Below, piece by piece: positions 17,824 to 27,083 of a stretch of DNA of 36,187 nt; the stretch's first letter is position 1, and each line of letters begins with the position of its first letter. Source of the DNA: Coemansia sp. RSA 1804 (Eukaryota; Kickxellomycota; Kickxellomycetes; Kickxellales; Kickxellaceae); the NCBI GenBank assembly GCA_027578815.1, contig JANBTH010000101.1, positions 1 through 36,187 of the forward strand. The letters are read 5' to 3'. The position numbers and the translations under genes are program-made. The notes under the pieces were generated by a model that searched no databases, was not told the DNA's origin, and saw only the letters and a program-made list of their open reading frames with translations.

Positions 17824-19338
17824 CTAGTAGCTGTCATATGTATCCACCAGCTTCATCCAATCGTTGTTGCTGGTGATGTTGGCTTCAACATCTGGTGCAA
17901 AGTTAAACTCGATCTCATATCCACCAGTCTTCGGATTCGCGGGCATTATATACACAACGTCATTAAACGCATGAGGAGCGTGGCGGACCATGCTTGGGAT
18001 GCCCGCTCCAAAATCAACACTGTAGTGGGCAAACCGCGACTGGTTGCTGAATATCAGCTTCTGGCTCCCCGTTGCCATGTGCAACACTTGTCTTGTAAAA
18101 ATGTCAGGCTCGCTGGTGATTAGGTTCCCGACTTGACCAGCAAACCGCTCATTCATTGATGGGAGTGCTTCATGAATCTTGAGCGCCATTTCTGATAGAG
18201 CCTTGTCTGTAGGCCCTTGCTGGAGATGCTCATGTGTGAAAAGTATGCCTTTTCCTGAAACCATTACTCCCATGTAATCCTTGGCGTCCGGATGGCTTAT
18301 ACGGGTACGCATATTGACAGGTATTAAAACAGCCAGACCTGGTGGTGGTGCTGGTTTGCTCAGACCGCTGTTCTCCAGTTTTTTACGAACTGCCATGGGT
18401 ATCGACTTGTTCCACCACCGGTCAGCGTTTGCCTTCTCTTTTGCCTGTGCAACAACTACGGCTAGATACGACGCAATAACACCATTAATTGAGTATCTAG
18501 CACCTTCAGGCGCGTAGGCCTGTACTCTGGCACGAAGTGCTTCCATTGTTTCTGAAGATACATGGAAAAAACTGCATTTATGACTGATTGTGTCGGATAT
18601 TGCCTTGAATACCCGTGCTCGCGTTTCAGGGGACACCCACGCGAGCCACCTAGTTACCAGATTGCCGCCGGACTTTACTCCCAGAACAAAACTGTCCAAA
18701 GCATCGGTGCTGCTTGAACTGATATTGTCGTGGATCGAGCGGTCGTGCACATACCGCCGTACTGGCAACAATGCGCTGTTGGAGCTTTGTGAATCCTGCT
18801 GCAGCCATCTGGATATCTCGGACCAGCGGTTCATAAATTGCGTGTACCCGTACCCGTCGGTAATGTAATGTGCAATGCTGGCATACACAAGCACTCCGCT
18901 ATTGTCCTTGAACCTGATAATACGGATATGGGCTGGTTTGATTGACCCTCCCACCAGTCCAGACGGAACTGGGACTCCGTACTCTCCACTCAGGTCAATT
19001 GGGAGCTTGCGAATGTTATATCCAGACTTGTATAATGTCGAGTAGTCCAGCTCACTGATTGAATCCGTGTACACTGGCATGTTTAGGTTGTTTTTATCAA
19101 TCTCGACATACAGACGGCTGCTAGCATTGGATTTCAGAGTACCCGCAAGAATAGGAAACTCTTTCATTGCCATGTAAAAGGCCCGTTCCAGTATTTCTGC
19201 TGGCATAAAACCCTTTCCTGCGTCTTTGTCCTTGTTTTCGTACCAATAGCAGATGGGAATAGACATAATTGAGCCTGTATAGTCAAATCCATTAAGCCAA
19301 ATGGTTTGCGAGTCGACAGTACTAGTAAATGCATCCAT
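17824..19338 (-). CDS. BAHD-like acyltransferase, copy 1
   Basis: 504 residues from the ATG at 19338 (MDAFTSTVDSQTIWLNGFD), which aligns with the starts of the two neighbouring copies. The HxxxDG active-site motif is His157-Tyr-Ile-Thr-Asp161-Gly (SIAHYITDGYG), where the His is the general base. DFGAG at about 442-446 corresponds to the structural DFGWG of the BAHD family. A central segment (CSFFHVSSETMEALRARVQ) matches the family's F-x(3)-I-x-L-K-like region. Such enzymes move an acyl group from acyl-CoA to an alcohol or amine; fungal relatives include trichothecene 3-O-acetyltransferase. No signal peptide or membrane segment is visible, so it is probably cytosolic. Substrate unknown. First (downstream) member of a tandem minus-strand trio. 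Confidence 0.82.
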   Translation of the reverse strand: MDAFTSTVDSQTIWLNGFDYTGSIMSIPICYWYENKDKDAGKGFMPAEILERAFYMAMKEFPILAGTLKSNASSRLYVEIDKNNLNMPVYTDSISELDYSTLYKSGYNIRKLPIDLSGEYGVPVPSGLVGGSIKPAHIRIIRFKDNSGVLVYASIAHYITDGYGYTQFMNRWSEISRWLQQDSQSSNSALLPVRRYVHDRSIHDNISSSSTDALDSFVLGVKSGGNLVTRWLAWVSPETRARVFKAISDTISHKCSFFHVSSETMEALRARVQAYAPEGARYSINGVIASYLAVVVAQAKEKANADRWWNKSIPMAVRKKLENSGLSKPAPPPGLAVLIPVNMRTRISHPDAKDYMGVMVSGKGILFTHEHLQQGPTDKALSEMALKIHEALPSMNERFAGQVGNLITSEPDIFTRQVLHMATGSQKLIFSNQSRFAHYSVDFGAGIPSMVRHAPHAFNDVVYIMPANPKTGGYEIEFNFAPDVEANITSNNDWMKLVDTYDSY

Positions 19339-19663
19339 ATTGACACTCTGGAGGCCTTGTTTATAGGACAATAAAAGTTGTGTAAAAAAATTAATATGCT
19401 AGAGTGTGTTCACAAGAATAAGAAACAAAATATTTGTATTAATGCGGAATTCTACATTTTTTGCATGATAGGAATATTTTACATGTATGTCTGAAATAAA
19501 GACTTCAAGTCTTATAATGAACAGAAAACCCCAAAAATACAGAGATTATAAGCATGCAGAAACCAACCATGACGAAACATTTAGGTTCAATTTAATTAAG
19601 CTTATAGGACTACTAATTCGAATAAGAGAATGTTAAAATATTAAATTTGCTTCAAAAGACAGC
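19339..19663. promoter_or_regulatory. Spacer between acyltransferase copies 1 and 2
   Basis: AT-rich; contains the promoter of copy 1 and the 3' end of copy 2. No further gene is seen. Confidence 0.4.
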
Positions 19664-21166
19664 CTACATGTAACTGTCGTACTTGCCAACCAGTCTCATC
19701 CAGTCTTTGTTGCAAACGAGATTGGCCTCTACGACCGGGTCCAGTTTAAACTCGAATATGTATCCGCCTGCAGCTGGGTTATCTGGCATTATAAATATGG
19801 CATCCCTAAACGAATGAGGCGCATGCCGAACCATGTCAGGTCTGCCTGCTCCAAAGTCAATGCTATAGTGAGCAAATCTAGCCTGGTTACTAACAACCAA
19901 CTTGTTGCTGTTCTTTGCGTAACACCAAGTTGGCCACATGTAGCTGTCTAACTCCTTGTTTTGCAGGTACCATACCTGGCCAAGATACTGCAAATCCACT
20001 GACGACATTGCCTGGTTTATTCTCAAGGCTAATTCAGACACTGCCTTGTCAATGGGTTCCTGCTGAACTTCATCCTGCGAAAACACAATACTTCTTCCCA
20101 TTACCATGTTTCCCGTAAAGTCCATTGCATCGGGATTATTGACACGAGGACGAATGTTCATATCGATTGTTGTCACCAGATCCTTGTGCTTGCCTAGCTT
20201 ATTGCCTGAGAGCGCACGAACCGTCAACCGCAGTGGTTTTTTCCACTTGTCCTCAAACGCCTTCTCTTTTGCTTGGCCTATAACAATTGTTAGATATGCG
20301 CTGATAACGTCGTTGGCAGTGTACCGAATACCTTCTGGTGCGTGTGCTTGCACTCTGGCACGAAGATCATCCATTGTCTTTGCAGAGATGTGGAAAAAGC
20401 TGCATTTACGGTTGGTTTTGTTTGACATTAACTTAAAGACCCTTCCGCGCATTTCTGGTGATATCCATGCCAGCCATCTTGAAAATAGTGTTCTGGTAGC
20501 CAAACCTTCAAATGTCAACGCATCCAGATCATTGGCTTGTTTCAGACAATAGCTGTCGTGAATCGAACGATCAAACGTGTACTGACGAACTGGTAGCTGC
20601 TCTACGCTATTGCCGCTTTGGGTTTGCTGCATCCATCTTGATATCTCAGCCCAGCGGCTTATAAATTGCGAGCAGCCATACCCGTCAACAGCATAGTGCG
20701 CAACGCTGACAAATAAGAGCAGACCGCTGTTGTTCTTAAACCTGAATGCGTGGAAGTAGGCTGGCTTTATTCTTCCACCAATTGCTCTGGACGAAACTGG
20801 AACACCATACTCCCCGCTCAGATCGACAGGGAGCTTGTGGATATTGAATCCAGATTCTTGCATATCCGAATATTCCAAATTGCAGCACGTGTCTGTATAC
20901 ACTGGCATGTTCAGATCATCCTTGTCAACCTTGATATACATACGATTGTTTGCGTCGATCTTTAACTGGCCCGCAAGAATAGGAAACGCTTGCATTGCCC
21001 TGTAGAAGGATTTCTCGAGTATATCGGGTGGCATAAACGTACTCCATGAACTGCGTGTGCTGTTTTTGTACCAGTAGCACATTGATATGCTAAACGCAAA
21101 GAACCCAGCATCAATTCCATCCAAGGGAATGGTCTGCGAGCTGACAGAATTAACAAACGAGTCCAT
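19664..21166 (-). CDS. BAHD-like acyltransferase, copy 2
   Basis: 500 residues starting MDSFVNSVSSQTIPLDGID. The HxxxDG motif is His157-Tyr-Ala-Val-Asp161-Gly, at the same residue numbers as in both other copies. DFGAGRP near residue 440 replaces the canonical DFGWG. Shared blocks with the neighbours include YWYKN near 31, FPILAGQLK near 61, DDLNMPVYTD near 83, DLSGEYGVPV near 115 and RWAEISRW after the active site. The middle differs (Cys after DGYG, and the Lys-rich stretch around 310-330), so substrate range may differ. The catalytic pair is intact, so this is not an obvious pseudogene. The gene lies in tandem with copies 1 and 3, in the same orientation. Confidence 0.82.
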   Translation of the reverse strand: MDSFVNSVSSQTIPLDGIDAGFFAFSISMCYWYKNSTRSSWSTFMPPDILEKSFYRAMQAFPILAGQLKIDANNRMYIKVDKDDLNMPVYTDTCCNLEYSDMQESGFNIHKLPVDLSGEYGVPVSSRAIGGRIKPAYFHAFRFKNNSGLLLFVSVAHYAVDGYGCSQFISRWAEISRWMQQTQSGNSVEQLPVRQYTFDRSIHDSYCLKQANDLDALTFEGLATRTLFSRWLAWISPEMRGRVFKLMSNKTNRKCSFFHISAKTMDDLRARVQAHAPEGIRYTANDVISAYLTIVIGQAKEKAFEDKWKKPLRLTVRALSGNKLGKHKDLVTTIDMNIRPRVNNPDAMDFTGNMVMGRSIVFSQDEVQQEPIDKAVSELALRINQAMSSVDLQYLGQVWYLQNKELDSYMWPTWCYAKNSNKLVVSNQARFAHYSIDFGAGRPDMVRHAPHSFRDAIFIMPDNPAAGGYIFEFKLDPVVEANLVCNKDWMRLVGKYDSYM

Positions 21167-21534
21167 GTCTTTAAAAGGAAAAAGTAAAAAATAGTAAAAA
21201 ATAATTACTTTGGTGAAGCAATATCAATGAATAAACAAAAGTCAAATGTATTCCATTTTAAGAAGTTTGCCAGTCGAAAGACAAGTTTTATTATCTAATT
21301 AGAAGTAACGACGCAGAATATCATGTCCGTATATGACATGCAGAGCTTTGCTTGCAATGTGTTTGTTGATTAAATAGTGCCAAATGTGAGGCTGGCAATC
21401 GGTTTATTTTCATGCTTGTTGTATTTTGAAAACATGTGTTCTGCAGCAGATGCATTTGTGCAACCTAGAATGGAAATCCAACATTCTTTTATTCCACAAG
21501 TGCAGCAGGTTTAATAAAACAGACAAACAAAAAA
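21167..21534. promoter_or_regulatory. Spacer between acyltransferase copies 2 and 3
   Basis: AT-rich, 368 bases, holding the promoter of copy 2 and the 3' end of copy 3. No ORF or RNA gene is supportable. Confidence 0.4.
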
Positions 21535-23037
21535 CTATATGTAGTTGTCGTATCTGTCCACCAGCTTCATCCAACGGCTGTCGCGAATAATATTCGCTTC
21601 AATTTTAGGCGCAATTTTAAACTCAATCAGATAGCCTCCTGTTGCTGGGTGAACTGGCATCACGTACACGGTATCCGTAAATGCGTGAGGTGCATGGCGA
21701 ACAATCTTTGGAATGCCAGCGCCAAAATCAACACCGTAGTGGTCAAACCTCGACTGGTTGGTCATTACCAGTTTGTTTCTTTTCCATGCATATCCAACCA
21801 AGGACCACATAAAACTGTCTGGCTCCTTGTTTTGCAGGAATCCGAACTGACCAATGACCTGTTCATTCACAGATGAAATGACTTGGTGTACCTTGAGCGC
21901 CAAATCTGACAATGCCTTATCGGTAAGCTCTTGCTTGAATTCGTTCTGTGAATACGTTTCGCTCTTTCCAAAGTACAAATTACCTACGTATTTTTCACAA
22001 TCAGGATGGTTTAGACGAGAACGGGCACTTGTGGCAGTAGTAGATATTAGCTCCTTGGGCTTGCCTATTCTATTTCCAGATAGCTTGCGAATTGCCAGAA
22101 ACGCTGCTGACTTTTTCCACCAGCCAGTGTTTGCCTTTTCCTTTGCCTGACCGACAACAATAATTAGATACGCGGTAAGAACGTCATTGATTGAAAGTCG
22201 GACACCGCTTGGAGCATGTTTCTGCACTCTGGCACGCAGATCTTCCATAGTCTTGGCGGAGATATAGAAAAAGCTGCACGTATGGGCAATTCCAACGGAT
22301 ATTGCCTTGAATGCTCTTAGACGTGAACTTGGGGATAGCCACATTAGCCATCTAGTCAAGGCATTTCTTGTAGTCAATGCATCAATTACTCCCGGCTCCA
22401 GCGCATCTGTTTTATCTGAATGATAGTTGTTGTGGATTGAACGATCATAAAGAAACTGGCGTACTGGGAACGGTGTGGCTTTAGCATCCTGAGATTGCAG
22501 CATCCACCTTGATATTTCTGCCCAGCGATTCATAATCTGTGTATATCCGTATCCGTCAACAATGCCATGCGCAATGCTTGCATACACAAGAACACCGCTA
22601 TTATTCCTAAACCTGATTATACGAATACGAGCTAGTTTGATTTGACCTCCGATTAGCCCTGGCGGGGCAGGAACGCCAAAATCCTCGCGCAAGTCCATTG
22701 GGAGCTTATAGACATTAAATCCATTTTTGACCATGGTTGAGTAATCCATATCACAGCAAACATCCGTGTATATTGGCATGTTCAGATCATCTTTATCGAT
22801 CTTGACAAACATATGACCTGTTGAATCGGTTTTTATGTGCCCGGCAAGAATTGGAAGCTCCTCCATTGTCTTGTAAAATGCACACTCCAGTGTCTCTGCT
22901 GGCGCAAAAAAGCTGTCGGAATTGCGGTTGTCGTTTTCGTACCAGTAGCAGATAGACACGCAATGTGCTAAATTCGAGTTATCCATGCCATCCAGGTAGA
23001 TGGTCTGCGGGGCAACAGAGCTGACAAAAGAATCCAT
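21535..23037 (-). CDS. BAHD-like acyltransferase, copy 3
   Basis: 500 residues from the ATG at 23037 (MDSFVSSVAPQTIYLDGMD). An in-frame ATG eight codons upstream exists, but the inner start matches both paralogues. HxxxDG is His157-Gly-Ile-Val-Asp161-Gly and DFGAGIP lies near residue 440. Blocks YWYEN, ILAGHIK, DDLNMPIYTD and RWAEISRW match the neighbours. Differences cluster in the loop after the first third (DLREDFGVPAPPG) and in the 300-340 region. The enzyme should transfer acyl groups from CoA, probably in the cytosol; the acceptor is unknown. All three copies keep similar length and the full active site, which suggests recent expansion with retained function rather than decay. Confidence 0.82.
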   Translation of the reverse strand: MDSFVSSVAPQTIYLDGMDNSNLAHCVSICYWYENDNRNSDSFFAPAETLECAFYKTMEELPILAGHIKTDSTGHMFVKIDKDDLNMPIYTDVCCDMDYSTMVKNGFNVYKLPMDLREDFGVPAPPGLIGGQIKLARIRIIRFRNNSGVLVYASIAHGIVDGYGYTQIMNRWAEISRWMLQSQDAKATPFPVRQFLYDRSIHNNYHSDKTDALEPGVIDALTTRNALTRWLMWLSPSSRLRAFKAISVGIAHTCSFFYISAKTMEDLRARVQKHAPSGVRLSINDVLTAYLIIVVGQAKEKANTGWWKKSAAFLAIRKLSGNRIGKPKELISTTATSARSRLNHPDCEKYVGNLYFGKSETYSQNEFKQELTDKALSDLALKVHQVISSVNEQVIGQFGFLQNKEPDSFMWSLVGYAWKRNKLVMTNQSRFDHYGVDFGAGIPKIVRHAPHAFTDTVYVMPVHPATGGYLIEFKIAPKIEANIIRDSRWMKLVDRYDNYI

Positions 23038-23499
23038 GGCTGAGACAAAGAAAAAAACCAAAATTATTATAAGAAAAAAGAAGCTTGAATGTTTGTACTC
23101 AAATGTAAGCTTTGCTGTAATAGTGAACTAGTGAAAAGAACTAATTTAAAATACTTTAGTAACAGAAAAAAGAGGACGGCCGCTTGCTTTGCCGTTTTAT
23201 AGCTCCTTGTTGTTTATTTTGACAACCAACGAAAAAGTTTTATTATGTAAACATTAAAGCTAAAGCAAAATCTGCAGCATCTATTAGTTTTTCTTCTCTA
23301 AACTGCGACTTTCTTGCAGATCAACGCCTCTCAGCAATCTGTTAATGCGACCTTCAAGATGCACATGTACGCAGTGGTTGTTCGTTTCTTGTTTATCCAC
23401 TTTTTTACTGGTGCATTTGTGTCACTTGTAGTAAAAATCCAGCAAGTGATTTTTCTAGTTTGTTTCTGTCATTTCCGATTTCAACGCAACACCTGGTTT
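23038..23499. promoter_or_regulatory. Upstream region of acyltransferase copy 3
   Basis: AT-rich. At about 23300-23320 a T/C-rich tract ending in CAG precedes a short stretch with coding-like codons (to about 23400), reminiscent of a 3' splice site plus an exon remnant; no partner exon was found, so it is not called as a gene. Confidence 0.35.
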
Positions 23500-23807
23500 C
23501 TGTGTATGTTGCAGTTGCTGTGGATAAAACTGTGTTGACGTTTTTTTTCTATACTTGTATCAATTCTTTGTATTGCATGTATAGTCACTAGTTTTCGATA
23601 CATGTAGTATTCAATAAAAATGCCACCAAAAAAGGCAATTAGAAATGCCATATTTTTTACTTTATTATATAACAAACAACCAGTTAGGCCTCTAAGTTGT
23701 TGAATTGTCAACTACCATAGGATTGGATTGAAATCAGTGTTATCGTCGAATATCAGGCCAGCAGAGTGTTTAAAAAGTAAACTGTGGTGTGTAATGTTGA
23801 AAATGCG

Positions 23808-23957
23808 TTATAACTTGGGTTTTGACACTACCCGGACAAATGTATTGCATGTACACCATTTGCACCTTTTTGGTGGGGTTTCGTCTTTTTGATCTGCAAT
23901 AATATCACAAGCAACACATTTGTGCTCGATTTCAGTTGGCGTCTCTTGAGTGCTCAT
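23808..23957 (-). CDS. CxxC...CxWC microprotein 1 (zinc-ribbon-like)
   Basis: 49 residues, starting MSTQETPTEIEHK and ending in VRVVSKPKL. Four cysteines at 14, 17, 32 and 35 give CxxC-x14-CxWC, an arrangement that would bind one zinc ion. The last pair is CKWC; an extra Cys37 follows. The spacing is close to that of small zinc ribbons such as RNA polymerase subunit Rpb12 (CxxC-x13-CxxC), and like Rpb12 it has a basic tail after the second knuckle, though sequence identity outside the cysteines is weak. Reality is supported by two neighbouring copies with the same cysteine spacing, by a conserved minus-strand TATA about 110 bases upstream, and by divergence that keeps the reading frame. No signal peptide. 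Function unknown. Confidence 0.72.
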   Translation of the reverse strand: MSTQETPTEIEHKCVACDIIADQKDETPPKRCKWCTCNTFVRVVSKPKL

Positions 23958-24065
23958 AAAGATAGTTTAATCTAACAAAAAGGCAGCTCTTGTGGTATTG
24001 AAACTGTTGAATAGCGCGTGTTATAATGAAAGTTTTTATTTTGTCAACGAGCAAGATAACCATTT

Positions 24066-24077
24066 GCTTTTATATGG
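24066..24077 (-). promoter_or_regulatory. TATA box of microprotein 1
   Basis: On the minus strand this reads CCATATAAAAGC, about 110 bases before the ATG. The same CATATAAAAGCA core lies at equivalent distances before microproteins 2 and 3. Confidence 0.65.
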
Positions 24078-25285
24078 CAATATTTTGTTAATTAACATAG
24101 TGCCTATCTGCGTCTGTAAATTATTCATTTTAGCACACTTCAGTCAGTACATATTTCCTAAGCGCAAAGCAGGTGGCTTTGAACAGGGTTTTGCTGGCAA
24201 TACATGGGTTTTTTCACTCTAATATGAGCCTTGTAAAACAAGTGAATGGGTTTGTCTGCTTTAGTCATGCGGCTTCCTTTTCTTTGTCTAATATTTGTTA
24301 TCAGCTTTCCAATGCCGACTTGAGCTTGCTAATTAATTGCACACATGTTTCACAAATATTAATAAGATATCAAAGTCTCATTATTAGATATCCGAGCATC
24401 AGGTGACACATTTTATCAAGAAAAACCTCAACAAGATTTAATTATACAATTTAATTCAGTCTGCAATATGATTTTACATCCAAGTAAGCTAAAAATTAAT
24501 AAGATGATGTATGTTTAAATGAATGTACAATACGTGATTGTAGCATGAAAAAGTCCTGGGTTCAACCTTAGGAAGCAATTAAGTTTTGCCATTTTCTTTA
24601 TTAATTTGGGTTAGAAAAGTCTCAGAAAGCACATTTTTTACATTTGGCTTACAACGGGTGCCCCTCATTCTAGCTTTCGTTTTTTGCTTTTATTTCTTAC
24701 TAGCTTTTTATTTTTAAAATTCTAGTACTGAAAATGTGGATTCAGTACATTTGACATAGAAAAATAATTGAATGATCAGAAGCTAATTAGCAAAAATAAC
24801 TTTCTAGATGCGCGCCTTTTACCAACAGTGGACGTGGGTAGTCGCTTGTCTGCTTATCGCTTTGTTTAATATATGCGTTACTGTAAGTTAAAAGTTAGAA
24901 AATTTTTGGTTCTAATATTTTTACAGACATGTTTTAGTTGCTATCAAAAATTATTGCACTGTCTGCTGCTATTTACAATAACAGCTAACTTTGAAAACCT
25001 CTACCAATAACTTGGAGTCGTTTTTCTTATGCTTTTGTCACTTTTTTATTGCCCGTACGGCTATTATATTTGGCTCTTGTGGTTTTTTAGTAACGATGCA
25101 ACTAAAAGATTTAATAAACAATATTTTGTTTCTAGTTTTATTCAATACCAAGCAACTAGATAGACCTATAAAATTTCTAGATTGTCGACCAACATAAAGT
25201 TGAATATTAAATCAATACTATCTTCAAGTGTCAGATTAGCCAAGTGTTTAAAAAGAAAACTGGAGTATATAATGTTTTAACAAAA

Positions 25286-25405
25286 TTATAGCGCACTGCC
25301 ACACCATTTGCACGTTGCTGGCTTTTGGCCTCCTACCTCTTCTGTTTTTCCCAGACAAGAGGTACATCTGTGTTCTTTTTTAGGTTGAGGTTTTGAATCA
25401 CTCAT
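25286..25405 (-). CDS. CxxC...CxWC microprotein 2 (zinc-ribbon-like)
   Basis: 39 residues, starting MSDSKPQPKKEHR. Cysteines at 14, 17, 32 and 35, the same numbers as in microprotein 1. The second knuckle is CKWCGSAL, identical except for one residue to that of microprotein 3, and the protein stops directly after it, so the basic tail of copy 1 is absent. The N-terminus is lysine/proline-rich and probably unstructured, so the folded part would be a minimal zinc ribbon of about 25 residues. A minus-strand TATA lies about 116 bases upstream. A nucleic-acid or protein-binding knuckle is plausible but unproven; too short for standard gene finders. Confidence 0.75.
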   Translation of the reverse strand: MSDSKPQPKKEHRCTSCLGKTEEVGGQKPATCKWCGSAL

Positions 25406-25520
25406 GATAATGGCAATCTAATTTAGCTAAAAGATAAATCTTGTGGCAATGATATCAATGAATAGTGGATAGTTGTTGAATAGATATTTTTTGTTCTGAA
25501 AGCAGACAAGAAAACAGCCT

Positions 25521-25532
25521 GCTTTTATATGG
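25521..25532 (-). promoter_or_regulatory. TATA box of microprotein 2
   Basis: Minus strand CCATATAAAAGC, followed by AGGCTGTTTTCTTG, a stretch shared with unit 3. Confidence 0.65.
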
Positions 25533-26368
25533 CATGATGGCAATATGCTGTTAATTGCCAAAGCGCTTATTGAGTTTAATTTCATAGAGATAACTGTTTG
25601 TAAATTGCCAATTTTTCAGCACATTCCTGTGAGCAAAGAATGTTAATGCTGAAATCTGGTAACTGCAAACCATGTTTTATTAAAAAGATTATTTTCTTAC
25701 TATTATAACAGCTTTATGAAGTAGGCGAATAGCTTTATTCACTTTAATTAAATTGATTATCGTTTATATTTATTTTTGGTGATACTTTCCCAATGTTGGG
25801 CTCGCATTTAGCTAATTAGAAATTGTGCACTTGTCCCCAAATATTAATGAAATGCAAAAATATCATTGAATATTTCAGCATCAAATGAGACTTTCTATCA
25901 AAGAAATCCAAAAATGCATTTGATTATGCAATTTAATCTAGTCAACAATATGATTTCACAAGCAATCTCGCTAATAATTCTTACATTTTTTACGAACATG
26001 TTGCAGTTTCTGTCAAAAAAGATTGCACTATCTACTTTGTTATTTATAAAAAAACTGACTTTGAGAAACTAAAATTCAAACTGAGTATGCCTATAAAACC
26101 TTGGCGTTGTTTTTTAAGCCTTTGTCTGTTATTTTTATTGCTTATATGGCCATTATATTTGACAATTGTAGTTTTTAATTAAATTTCCACTAAAAATGCA
26201 ATCAACAATGCTTTATTTCTTACTTTTCTATAACAAGAAACCAGATGGAACTACAAAGTTCTAGATTGTCAACTAACTTAAAATTGAATATGAAGTCAAT
26301 ACAATTGTCAAGTATTAAGCTAGCAGAGTTAAAAAAAGTGAATTGGAATGTATAATGATGTAAAAACG

Positions 26369-26494
26369 CTATAGCGCACTGCCACACCATTCACACTTTT
26401 CTGGTTTAACCCCGTCTTTTGCTTTTGTGATACCCAAACACATGCCACACTTGTAATTGACTTTGGGTTTTTTCTGCATGGCGCTAGTAATCAT
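26369..26494 (-). CDS. CxxC...CxWC microprotein 3 (zinc-ribbon-like)
   Basis: 41 residues from the first ATG (MITSAMQKKPKVNYK) or 36 from the second ATG at 26479. The second start gives an N-terminus resembling the Lys/Pro-rich start of copy 2. The cysteines are spaced CGMC-x14-CEWC, ending in GSAL as in copy 2. The shared CLG after the first knuckle also groups copies 2 and 3 together, so copy 1 is the most diverged. A minus-strand TATA lies about 105 bases upstream of the first ATG. Conserved cysteines with changing residues between them suggest selection for a zinc-binding fold. Function unknown. Confidence 0.74.
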   Translation of the reverse strand: MITSAMQKKPKVNYKCGMCLGITKAKDGVKPEKCEWCGSAL

Positions 26495-26594
26495 CTTTAA
26501 CTAAATGGTAGAACTTGTGGTATTGATATTAATGAATGGGAGGATAATTGCTGAATAGAATTTTTTGTTCTGACAGCTGGCAAGAAAACAGCCT

Positions 26595-26604
26595 GCTTTT
26601 ATAT
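26595..26604 (-). promoter_or_regulatory. TATA box of microprotein 3
   Basis: Minus strand CATATAAAAGCAGGC, about 105 bases upstream of the first ATG, embedded in sequence shared with unit 2. Confidence 0.65.
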
Positions 26605-27047
26605 GAAAATATATTGCTAATTGGCACAGAGCGTATCTACGTTTTTCACAATATAAATTTTTTATTTCTGTAAATTTGCTATTTTTAATACCCTTCAGTC
26701 AGAAAAGCTTGCTCATATTAAAATCCGATGACTGTGAATTTGGGGTTTATTGGCAAAATATAATTATTTTTAGTCTTATAGCAGCCTTGTAAAGTAAGTG
26801 GATATTTTTATTTGCTTCAATTAGATTGGTTATCCGTTATATTAATTATATTGTTGGTAGGAATTCCCCAATATTGAGCTTGCTTTTAGCTAATTAAAAA
26901 TTGTACTTGTTATTTGATAATTATTCAATAAAAATTTTACATTTCATTTATATTTAATGACATTATATCAGCTGATAGACCATAACAGAAGTTTATTAAT
27001 CAACTCAATCGAATTTATAATGAAAAGTATACAAACACTCTAGCTTG

Positions 27048-27083
27048 TAATTTTTTTAAATAATTTTTTTAAATAATTTTTTT
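27048..27083. repeat. Short AT tandem repeat at the 3' end of the NTF2-like gene
   Basis: Three near-perfect copies of a 13-base AAATAATTTTTTT-type unit, the last running into the stop codon of the minus-strand gene at 27082. Confidence 0.75.

Larger units (their letters stand above)
23500..24500 (-). repeat. Tandem locus unit 1 (promoter, microprotein gene, flanks)
   Basis: Diverged copy of a unit seen three times. In gene orientation: AT-rich far-upstream part with AATTTAATT and CAATATGATTTTACA (about 24440-24480), TATA box (24066-24077), a leader ending in an ACCACAAG-containing stretch, the microprotein gene, then a downstream part with GTTTAAAAAGTAAACT (about 23768-23783). About 400 bases with no counterpart in the other units (24500-24920) separate it from unit 2. 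Confidence 0.7.
24925..25985 (-). repeat. Tandem locus unit 2
   Basis: Clear nucleotide resemblance to unit 3 along its whole length: for example 'ttgcactgtctgctg' at about 24954 against 'ttgcactatctact' at about 26023, and 'ggctattatatttgg' at about 25059 against 'ggccattatatttga' at about 26147. Its far-upstream end (about 25880-25980) resembles that of unit 1. Confidence 0.75.
25986..26910 (-). repeat. Tandem locus unit 3
   Basis: Same order of elements as units 1 and 2. The stretch from TATA box to start codon is especially similar to unit 2 (shared 'caagaaaacagcctgctttt' around 26581-26600 and 'ttttttgttctga' around 26560). Confidence 0.72.

Noticed and set aside
24554..24573. tRNA B-box-like sequence TCCTGGGTTCAACCTTAGGA
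   Set aside because: No matching D-arm, anticodon stem or acceptor could be folded around it; at most a relic of a tRNA-derived element.
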